From the NCBI GenBank assembly GCA_037447655.1, contig JBBHKE010000508.1, forward strand, positions 14,473-78,472: a DNA stretch of 64,000 nucleotides. The letters are read 5' to 3'. Below the pieces are notes generated by a model. That model saw nothing but the letters and a program-made list of their open reading frames with translations, was not told the origin of the DNA and ran no database searches. Shown here piece by piece: positions 54,931 through 64,000 of the stretch (the stretch's first letter is position 1; each line of letters begins with the position of its first letter). The position numbers and the translations under genes are program-made. The stretch comes from Zygnema cylindricum (lineage: Eukaryota; Streptophyta; Zygnematophyceae; Zygnematales; Zygnemataceae).

Positions 54931-57903
54931 CGTTTAGTTTAAGCTTAAAAACCCACTTACATCCAATCGGTTTTCTGTCCGGTGAACAATCTACCAACTC
55001 CCATGTATTGGCTTCCATAATAGAGGCCATTTCTTCATTATAGCTGTGATCCACCGGCTGCTTTTTGGGGTATTTATGGCCTCTAAGTATGTCTGAGGTT
55101 CTTTTAGGTGAGACAACTTTGTGAGTTTATTATTTACATGTCTTTCTTGAAGCCGTTTACTACTTTTTTTTCCTCCTTCAAAATTTGACGCCGGTATGGA
55201 AGGCATCCTTGGGTTTCGTTGAGGAAGATTTTCATCTCCCGTATCTTCCAATTCCGATGTTTGATCAAGTTCCTCGTCGGTTTCCACTTCGTATTGTGGT
55301 GTTACCTCGGATGTTGTCTTTTCGTCCTTCTCCTTTGGCACATCTGCAGATTTTTCCTTCTCCCCGTCTTCATTCTCTTCATTTCCCAAATCAAAGTCAT
55401 AATACTGACCTGATTCAAATCTGATTTTGACTTCTTTGTTATATTTGATTGGATCAATAGACTTTATTTCATTCATCACCACTATATGTTTCACCAAAAT
55501 GATATCTCTCTTTTTAAAGTCATATACTCGATATCCTTTTGTGATCTTATCATATCCTACAAGATATCCTTGTTTCCCTCTTACCTCTAACTTCCATATA
55601 GTCTTATCGAAATCCAAACTGTAGGTTTGACTTGCGAACACTCTCAAACTAGACAAATTTGGTTTTCTTCCTGTCCACCTTTCATACGAAGTTTCCTCCT
55701 TATTTGCCGAAGTTAGCACTCTATTTTTGATAAAGTTAGCATAGTTCATAGACTCAGCCCAAAACTGCAATCTTATTCTTTTATCAGTTAGCATGCTTCT
55801 GGACATATCTCCTAAAGTTCTATTCACTCTTCTGCTACTCCATTTTGTTCCAGATTATAAGGAACAATTATCTCATGATAGATTCCTTCTTCATTAAGAA
55901 ATTCTTCAAATTCTTTTGGGGTGTATTCTTTCCCGTTATCACTTCTTATCTCCATGTAATTTTTCAATCCATACATTGTATTCTTTGAAGCATCTTAGTA
56001 CCTCTGACTTATGTCTAATAAAATATACCTTAGTGTATCTAGACTAATCATCTGTAGTGGTTACCATCCATCTCTTCCCCCCATGTGAAGCATACCTAGC
56101 TGGTCCCCAAACATCAGTGTGAACTAGATCTAATACTTTCTCTCTTCTAAATGTGGATGCATTTGGAAATGGGAGTCTATGAATTTTCCCTTAGGCACAT
56201 CCACTACAATCATATGAGGTCTCATCATCTCTAAACTCAATCTCATCCACTATTCTTTTTTTCTTCATTTTCTTTAGTCTGTCTAGATTCACATGCCTCA
56301 ACCTCTTGTGCCAAAGCATCATATCACTTCCACACGAGTAGAGAGCACCCTTTTTATTTCAAAGTACAATTTTGAACATTCTTTGACTACCTTTTTGAGC
56401 TATCAAATAAACCTCATTATCAAAGCTAGCTGTGAAGATTCCTTTCCTAGTTTCGGTTTCGAACTCTTTTTCATCTAGACAGCTGTAGAGACTAGATTCT
56501 TGTTAAGCTGTGGAATGTAAATAACATCTAAGAGTGTTACAATTGAAGCCTTTCAATCAACTAGAACTTTTAATTCAACCGATCTAACAAGGTTTGTGGT
56601 TTCTACTCTACCATCTCCATACTCTATCTCAACTGTTGGAATTTCCTTAATTTAGTAAACTACCTCTTATCCTTGCACATATGCATTGAGGCCCCTTAGT
56701 CTATGATCCAGCCATCCTCAGGTGGATCCCTCTTACCTCCGAAGGCACACTTTTGTCTCCGTAGAATGTCTGCATTTTTCTCAATGGTTTTTGGTTTAAG
56801 AAGAAGCTCCTCAAGCTCCTCTTCCGGTTTGGTTACGTCATCATCTTTCTCGTCAAGAACTTGAGTCAGAAAAGCCCATTTCTTTCCTCCATCCTTTGAG
56901 GAACATTGTCCATCTTTCAGTCGAAGATCCGCAAGCTTAACACAATCTGTCATATAATGTCCCGGTTTCTTGCGGAAATGACATAATCTACCTTGAGGAG
57001 CTCCTCTCCCCTGTTAATCAAATCTACCACCTCCTTGTTTATTTCCTCCAAAGTTTCGATAGGGATCCTTTCCCTTTTCCTCATCACGCTTCCGGCAATC
57101 AGATCTTGCAGCCAATGCTTGAACACTCGGAATTCCTCTCCTAAATTCTAGGGTACTTTCATTCACTAAAAACATCCCCACTGTATCATCCCAATTCGAA
57201 TTGCTATCACCTAGATCCTACAACCGATTAATGATATTTGCATACTCTTCAGGTAGTTTCATGATGAGAGTGTTAACTTTCATCTTCATAGTGCCTGTCT
57301 ATCCGTCACTTTCCATCTCCATGTACAGACAAGAGAGATCGCTGCAATAGTCCAACATCTTTCCTCCTTTCAAAGTGTAACTCATCAGCCTTTGCTCAGC
57401 CAGCTAGAGCTCTTGAATGGTGCCAACTCTATAGATCTCCACTAAGGTCATCCACAACTCCTCGGCCTTGAAGATGTAAGGTGAGAGGTCGCCAATGCTT
57501 GAGTGAGGTGCCTCGGAATGAAGTGTCTGGCATTCATGTTGGTGTACTCCCACATCTGAATGTCATTTTCCTCAGTCTTCACGGCCACCGCTCCGGGTGC
57601 CGTGGCAATAGGGGTGAGAGGTGTCTCCTTTCCTTTCCCCTTTTCGGACACACTGCTGTCCCCATCATCTTTCTCCTCCGCTGGAGCAGATCTTGCTGCA
57701 GAAAACCTCACTCCTCCAAACCCTGGTGGAGTTCCTTGAGACGGACGTTTCACTTGTCCACTAACAATACCCCAGTATCGTTTCTCACACAATGCCCCTG
57801 TCATCATAGCTTCCCAGTAAATGAACCGAGATCCGTTGAATATGGGCACCCTAAAGGGTGGGCCCATAACCTGCAATTATGTGTCCCCCATTTGGACCAA
57901 AAT
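54931..57903 (-). pseudogene. Copia element C5: gag, protease, integrase, linker (chimeric)
   Basis: 57876-57250 is family-A gag (VPIFNGSRFIYWEAMMTGAL, RHFIPRHLTQALATSHL, KGGKMLDYC.DLSCLYMEME). From about 57240 the sequence becomes family B (DTVGMFLVNESTLEFRRG, CHFRKKPGHYMTDC with the second Cys of CCHC replaced by Arg, WIID.GASMHMC). The integrase end and linker (55827-54991) read YERWTGRKPNLSSLRVF, KGYRVYDFKKRDIILVKHIV and PSIPASNFEGG. The integrase core (about 55850-56700) is riddled with stops. Confidence 0.82.
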
Positions 57904-58216
57904 TGAGGAAGCCTCTAGGTAGTTTTCAACTAACCCACTTTCAACTAGAGCAACTACCACCCAAGCAGACAAATAGATAATCTGACTGCACCCCTGTGCA
58001 GTTAAGACTCCCCTGAGTCCACAGCAGGAAGAATCACTGAAAACACCCAACCAAGCAATTAGTTATCGAGTGGCAAAGATGCCAATATTTATACAAGCTT
58101 ATTGGGAGAGAGGCGGCTACCTCCTTTATTTACTAAGTCCTAAACCCTCTCACAACTTCTATCTACTGAGGTACGGAACAAATTAGAGGATTGTACAGTA
58201 CAGAAAGGTACTACAA

Positions 58217-58257
58217 CCGATGTACTTTTTGTACGGGATGTGTACGACAAGGCCATA
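58217..58257 (-). promoter_or_regulatory. conserved CGTACA block, C5/C6 LTR
   Basis: Minus strand GGCCTTGTCGTACACATC then CCGTACAAAAAGTACATC. All three GTAC cores are intact. Confidence 0.5.
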
Positions 58258-58586
58258 GAGTGGATGTTTGTCTCCTTCGGACTTGTCCTCATGTTCTCCG
58301 GAATTTCCTCTTCTCAATGACATCGTGCCACGTGTCGCCAATTCATGTCACGTCCAAAAACCGCTAAGGCTGCCATTCCATGATCTCGGCGATGGTGCGG
58401 GCCGTTGGATAAAAACCGGCTTTAAAAGACAATTGTTAAAAACAAATGTCTGGTACATTTGTTTCGTGGGCACTAAAACTCCGACTATTTTCTATGTATT
58501 CTATTTGTAATTCCGTTAATTGGATAAGTCGCCTATCTATGGTTTAAATTGATATCAAACCCTATGTAACCTAACGGACTATTACG

Positions 58587-58664
58587 ACAGACTGGTAAGG
58601 GTTGACGGCTACGCCTCCCCCTACCGGTCGGAGGCTCGAGTCCTACCGTAATCAACTTTTTTGG
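58587..58664 (+). other. tRNA-like module in C5/C6 LTR, antisense
   Basis: CTGGTAAGGG pairs with CCCCTACCGG around TTGACGGCTACGCCT. T-arm-like GGAGGCTCGAGTCCTAC follows, then CAACTTTTTTGG, a T6 run fit for Pol III termination. Confidence 0.65.
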
Positions 58665-58867
58665 TTGAGAGTAACTTAGGTCACTCTTAAGCCCTGCCTA
58701 TGGAGCAAAGGCAGCCATGGCTCCACCGCCCTCTCTCTCCTGCAGTGACTACAACAAGTATGGGGGCTAGAGAGAGAAGGTGGAGGCAAGCTGTCTGTGC
58801 TTTCTTTTTGGTTTTTATTTTCATTAAGACCTAGAAAATATCTACCCCTAATCTAGTGATTTCAACA

Positions 58868-60955
58868 CTCCCCTTATTTTCAAGTCTAATTTTAGTTTCT
58901 CTTTTAATCCACACTTTTCTCTACTGTACTTTAGCTTGGGAGATGGCACAGGCTTTTTCATCATATCAGCTACCATTTCCCCATCACTCCTATACACCAA
59001 ATTCACAATTTTGTTTTCTACCTTTTCCCTCACAAAAATCAATCTTATGTCCATATGCTTAGCTTTGAAATGATGGTATGGATTGGCTACAATTGCAATT
59101 GCAGTCTGATTATCACAAAACACTTCATGCACTCCCTCCTTCATGTACCCTAATTCTTGCAATAAAGACTTCACCCATGTCAACTCTTTCACACCAGAAC
59201 AAGACGCCATGTACTCAGCCTCCATAGTGGACTGAGCAACAACATTTTGCTGCTTGCTGCTCCAACAGCAAACACCTCCCCCACATACACCACATATCTA
59301 GAAGTGCATCTTCTCATAGGTGCATCCCCATAACTGGCATCACTCGAAGTAGTGATGTCAGTGTGCTCCCCTCCCATATGCAACCATAAATCCCTAGTTC
59401 CCACCAAGTATCTCATTACTCTCTTGGTTTCCTCCCAGTCTCTCTTTCTGGGATCATTAAGACTCCTACTGAGGACTCCAACTACTGCAGCAATATCAGG
59501 TCAAGAGCAATTCATAAAGTAAATCAAACTTCCTACAACCTGTTTGTAAGGAATAAACTTCATAAACTGCCTCTCTTCTGGACTCATCTGATCATCTAGC
59601 ATTATCACTCCTCCTTCTACACTCCTATCACTTACTTTCTTCAAGTCCACGGGAGTGGTACAACTGTTTGCATTTTCCATCTGAAAATTCTCTAGCATAT
59701 TCCCTATAGCCTCTTTCTGAGTAAGTCTGATTATCCTCTTCCCCCTATCATTTTCCATTTGAATTCCCAAAATATATTTAGCTTCCCCTAAATCCTTCAT
59801 GTCAAATCTACTTCTAAGATCTTTCTTTAGCCTATTTGTCTTTTCTATAGACTTACTCAATATTAGCAGATCATCCACATAATTTGCAATAAAAATCACA
59901 TCATTCTCATCCTCAAACATATAAATAGAGTAGTCAGAACTGATCGCAAAATACCCCAGACTCGTAAGAAACTCATCTAGTTGCTTATTCCATTGTATAG
60001 GGGCTTGCTTCATTCCATATAAGGACTTTATGAGTCTGCAGGCTTTGCTTTCCTCTCCTTCCTCAACAAAACCTTCTTGTTGCCGCATGAAGATTTCCTC
60101 CTCCGCTTCACCGTTGAGGAAGGCGGTCTTAATATCTATCTAATATATTTCCATGTCTTCTGCTGCTGCTAAACTAAGGAGAATCCTTAGAGATGGGAAT
60201 CGAACTGCCGGAGCAAAGGTCTCCTCATAATCTATCCCTTTTTTTTGGGTGAACCACTTTGCCACCAAGCTAGCCTTCTATCTCTCAATCGTATTATCTG
60301 GGTTCAATTTCAATTTATATACCCATTTACAACCAATAGGCTTTCTATCTGGTGGACGTCCACCATCTCTCAAGTATTTGCCTCCATGATTGAAGCCATC
60401 TCGTCATTTGTGGCTCTAACCCATCTCTCTTTCTCCAGACTGTCCATTGCCTCCGAGTATGGCTGAGGCTCACCTGGGTGGCAAAGCTTTGTTACCTTGT
60501 GACCAGCCTGTTTTTCTTGAAGCCTTTTTGCTGCTCCTTCGTCCTCCCTTAAAGTCCGAAGCTTGAATGGAGGGAAGTCTTGGATTCCTCCGCACTGTTT
60601 CATCAGCTCCCCTATCCATGAAAACAGATTCTGACTCGTATTCCTCTCTCTTCACAAAGTGTGTAGAAATATGAGGGGATTTTGGTATATCTCCCCCATC
60701 GTTTTTCTCACTTGGAACTGCAGTCATGTTTTCACTAGTGTCCCTTCTGGGAAGATCTATGTCCTCCTCACTCTCGGACTCAAAACTGATTCTGATTTTC
60801 TTAGTGTACTTTAAGGGATCAAAAGACTTTCTTTCATCCATGACAACAAGATGTTTTACCAGAATGATATCTTGTTTAGCTAAGTCATAGACTCTATATC
60901 CCTTGACATCCTCTTCATATCCCACAAAATATCCTGGTTTCCCTTTAGCATCCAG
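58868..60955 (-). pseudogene. Copia element C6: linker, reverse transcriptase, RNase H
   Basis: Linker 60925-60470 (DVKGYRVYDLAKQDIILVKH, NPRLPSIQASDF). The RT start is broken between about 60370 and 60120. The RT body 60088-59501 is open: IKSLYGMKQAPIQWNK, IFIANYVDDLLILSKS (catalytic YVDD), RFDMKDLGEAKYILGIQME. RNase H 59416-58848 has a frameshift near 59225 and reads SSDASYGDA, MEAEYMASCSG, FCDNQTAIAIVA and SPKLKYSREKCG. Confidence 0.87.
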
Positions 60956-62100
60956 CTACCAGTTTTTCTTATCTGTGCCAAGACTGTAAACTTGACTACC
61001 GAATACTTTCAAGTGAGAGATATTCCGTTTCCTTCCAACCCATCTCTCATAAGGGATCATCCCTTTAACAGTTGTAATAAAGACTATATTTTTAATGTAG
61101 ATAGCACGGTTCATGGCTTTTGCCCAAAATCTTCTTCCTGTTTTTTTATCTGCCAACATACTGCATACACTATCTCCCAAAGTCTGGTTTATCCTCTCAG
61201 CTACCCTATTCTATTTCGGATAATTTGGTACAGTTTTGTGATGCTGAACTTCCTCATCTCTAAAATAATACTCAAACTGGTTAGAGGTGTACTCTCCCCC
61301 ATTATCACTCCTTATTCTCTTAATCGGGTTCCGTGCAACTTCTCACTCCAGGCTTTGTATTCTTTAAAGTACTTTGGTGTTTTAGACTTTGTTTTTAAGA
61401 AGTAGACTCTGGAAAATCTGGACCAATCATCAGTAATTGTCAGCATATACCTATTCCACCCAACCAAAGGTACTCTTGCTGGTCCCCAGATGACTGTGTG
61501 GACCAGAACTAGTACTTTCTCACCTCTATATGTGGCAGTTTTGGGAAACAGTAGTCTGTGAGCCTTTCTTTGGGCACAGCCACTACAATCACCCATCATT
61601 TCATTATCCCTAAACTGAATGCCTTTTACTACACCCAGCTTCTTCATTTCCCTTAGCCTCTCAAAATGCACATGCCCCAAACGGTTATGCCAGATCATTA
61701 AGCTTGGGACACTACCATAACAAGCACTTTTCTTTTCATTACTCAGGATAAGCCTAAACATTCCTTGGCTACCCTTATCTGCTGTGAAGTAGACTTCATC
61801 TCCATACTTAGTTGTAAAGACTCCCTTTCTAGTGAAGGTATCAAAATCCTTGTCATCTAATACAGAGGTTGACACAAGATTCTTACTCAGCTGAGGAATA
61901 TAAAGCACATCTGAGAAGGTGAGAATAGAGGTCTTACCTTTCATTAAGACTTTCATATCTACCGAGCTCACTAGATCTGTGGTAACTACTCTCCCATCCC
62001 CATACTCTATTTCCACAGTAGAGATCTTCCTTAGCTTAGTGAAGAGGTGTTTGTCACGACACACATGCATGGATACACATGAGTCGATGATCTATCCCTC
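60956..62100 (-). pseudogene. Copia element C6 protease and integrase
   Basis: The protease active site is mutated: IIDSCVSMHVC replaces IIDSGASMHMC, losing the essential Gly. The integrase zinc site is intact (HNRLGHVH, CSGCAQRKAH), but the first catalytic Asp is Val (LVHTVIWGPA). A stop follows at about 61312; the later part (61180-60956) reads ADKKTGRRFWAKAMNRAIYI and YERWVGRKRNISHLKVFGSQ. Confidence 0.85.
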
Positions 62101-63232
62101 CTTTGGAGCTTCCCGAATGGCTCCAAGGGCACACTTCTGTCTTCGAGGGATCTCCTTCTCCTCTAGATTCTCTTCAAGAAGAAGCTCCCCATCTTCCTCC
62201 TCGGAAGACTCATCCTCCTTAGTCTCTCTTTTCACTCGTGTAACCACAAATGCTTTCTTCTTCCCTCTGGAAGAAACCCCTCCACGATTTTTTTGAAGCT
62301 CAGCTCCAATAGCTTCATGCAATCAGTTTTGAAGTGCCCCGGCTTTTTGCAGAAATGGCAAAGGCCCTTTGGAGTCCTCGGTTCCCCAGATTGATCCTTT
62401 TCCCCTTTGAAGCTGTTGTACGGCTTCTTACGATCAATTCTCCACCGGTCCGTTATGGCAGCTAGAGCTTGAACGCTCTTTCCTCCTCTCCGTATCTCAA
62501 TGGTGTTCTCCTGTACAAGTATCATTTGGACCACGGTGTTCCATTTCCAAGCACTATCATCCATATCTTGCACTCGGTACACTATATTTTCATACTCCTC
62601 CGGCAACTTCATGATCAGAATGTTAACTTTCATCTTCATAGTGCCTGTCCATCCGGCACTTTCCATCTCCATGTAAAGACACGAGAGATTGTTGCAATAG
62701 TCCAACATCTTTCCTCCTTTGAAAGTGTAACTCATCAGCCTTTGCTCAGATGGTGCCAGCTCAATAGATCTCTACTAACGTCATCCAGAACTCCTCGTCC
62801 TTGAAGATGTGAAGGTGAGAGGTCGCCAAAGGTTGAGTGAGGTGTCTCACAATGAAGTGCCTATCATTCATGTTGGTGTACTCCCACATCTGAATGTCAT
62901 TTTCCTTAGTCTTCACGGCCACCGCTCCGGGTGCCATGGCAATAGGAGTGAGAGGTGTCTCCTTTCCTTTCCCTATTTCGGACACACTGTCCCCATCATC
63001 TGTCTCCTTTGTTGGAGCAGATCCTGCTGCAAAAAACCTCACTCCTCCAAACCCTGGTGGAGTTCCTTGAGATGGACGTTTCACTTGTCCACTTAAAATA
63101 CCCAAGTATTGTTTCTCACACAATGCCCTGTCATCATACCTTTCAGTAAATGAACCCAGATCCGTTGAATTTGGGCACCCTAGAGGGTGGGCCCATAACC
63201 TACAATTTTGTGTCCCTCATTTGGACCAAAAT
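62101..63232 (-). pseudogene. Copia element C6 gag
   Basis: Frames 63123-62761 (YLGILSGQVKRPSQGTPPGF, MNDRHFIVRHLTQPLATSHL) and 62735-62232 (KGGKMLDYCNNLSCLYMEME, LIMKLPEEYENIVYRVQDM) are split by one frame break. The CCHC knuckle is CHFCKKPGHFKTDC at about 62360-62320. A family-A leader with TGGTCCAAATGAGGGAC, the likely primer-binding site, lies at 63212-63228. Confidence 0.86.
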
Positions 63233-63546
63233 TGAGGAAGCCTCTAGGTAGTTTTCAACTAACCCACTTTCAACTAGAGGAACTGCCAACCAAGCAAACA
63301 AATAGATAATCCGACTGCACCCCTGTGCAGTCTGGACTCCCCTGAGTCCACAGCAAGAAGAATCACTGAAAACACCCAACCAAGCAATTAATTATCGAGT
63401 GGCAAGGATGCCATTATTTATACAAGCTTATTGGGTAATAGGCGGCTACCTCCTTAATTTACTAAGTCCTAAACCCTCTCACAATTTTTATCTAGTGAGG
63501 TACGGAACCAATCAGTGGATTGTACAATACACAAAGGTACTACAAC

Positions 63547-63586
63547 GGATGTACTTTCTGTACAGCCTGTGTACGACAAGGCCATG
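63547..63586 (-). promoter_or_regulatory. conserved CGTACA block, C6 5' LTR
   Basis: Minus strand GGCCTTGTCGTACACAGG then CTGTACAGAAAGTACATC. The second motif has become CTGTACA, but GTAC is kept. Confidence 0.45.
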
Positions 63587-63918
63587 GAGTGGACGTTTGT
63601 CTCCTTCGGACTTGTCCTCATGTTCTCCGGATTTTCCTCTTCTCAATGACATCGTGCCACGTGTCGCCAGGTCATGTCAGGTCCAAAAACCGCCAAGGCT
63701 GCCATTCCGAGATCTTTGCGATGGTGCGGGCCGTCGGATAAAAATCGTCTTTAAACGACAGCCGTTTAAAAACAAATGTCCGGTACATTTGTTCGTGCGC
63801 AATAAAACACCAACTAGTTTCTATAATATCTATTTGTAATTCCGTTAATCGGATTAGTCGACTATCTATTGTTTAAATAGCTATCAAACCCTATGTATCC
63901 TAACGGACTACTACAACA

Positions 63919-63994
63919 GACTGGTAAGGGTTGACGGCTACGCCTCCCCTTACCGGTCGGAGGTTCGAGTCCTGCCGGACTCAACCTTTTTGGT
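63919..63994 (+). other. tRNA-like module in C6 5' LTR, antisense
   Basis: Perfect 8-bp stem GGTAAGGG/CCCTTACC, loop with TGACGGCTACGCC, then the perfect B box GGTTCGAGTCC at 63962-63972 and CCTTTTTGG (T5). Confidence 0.7.
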
Positions 63995-64000
63995 TGAGAG

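Larger units (their letters stand above)
57904..58867 (-). mobile_element. LTR, family A (964 bp), shared by elements C5 and C6
   Basis: Plus ends TGAGGAAGCC and TTTCAACA. It is the 3' LTR of C6 (polypurine tract GGGGAG at 58868-58873 on the minus strand) and the 5' LTR of C5 (gag starts at 57876). TATAAATA on the minus strand is at 58086-58093, about 130 bp downstream of the CGTACA block. Confidence 0.88.
63233..64000 (-). mobile_element. 5' LTR of Copia element C6 (family A), cut by window edge
   Basis: Starts TGAGGAAGCC and follows 57904-58867 closely as far as the window goes. TATAAATA on the minus strand is at 63415-63422. Confidence 0.85.

Overview
This is eukaryotic nuclear DNA. Spliced genes sit on the left and retrotransposons fill the right. 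Introns are long, T-rich and GT-AG. The plant-type GT92 glycosyltransferase, the F-box/LRR gene, the Copia elements with an initiator-Met-like primer site, and CGTACA (SBP-box-like) blocks in the LTRs all point to the green lineage. A charophyte alga or non-seed plant is my best guess, but the sequence does not prove it.

Layout. (1) 1-5630: 3' part of a GT92 gene in six exons that join in phase; short tandem duplications lie at several of its exon-intron borders. (2) 6263-7435, minus: single-exon F-box/LRR gene, convergent with GT92. (3) 7880-17598: a transposon-rich block. A 1.9-kb direct duplication with a decayed retropepsin-like motif flanks a 5.5-kb interval bounded by 215-bp inverted repeats. 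Inside are a 62-bp tandem array holding TA-flanked MITEs and two nested PIF/Harbinger-like elements. (4) 17832-21956: RNase P/MRP subunit POP4/RPP29, at least six exons. (5) 21957-25905: dispersed repeats, two more MITEs and a hAT-like element. (6) 25906-28299, minus: decayed non-LTR reverse transcriptase. (7) 28300-64000: a nested Copia landscape with fragments of at least six elements, solo LTRs, one unrelated gag-bearing LTR element and a 10-N assembly gap (31642-31651) whose left contig end exactly repeats sequence found 5.2 kb downstream.

The expected cellular genes are therefore three: a Golgi-type glycosyltransferase, an SCF-type substrate adaptor and an RNase P/MRP protein. They do not form a pathway. 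The Copia polyproteins all carry stops, frameshifts or lost catalytic residues, so none looks autonomous.

The most unusual signal is in the LTRs. Nine LTR copies from three families carry a tRNA-like module (A-box-like region, B box, in most copies a T4-T6 run) always antisense to the element, plus a conserved block of CGTACA motifs. The second is the repeated tandem duplication of splice-site regions in two unrelated genes.
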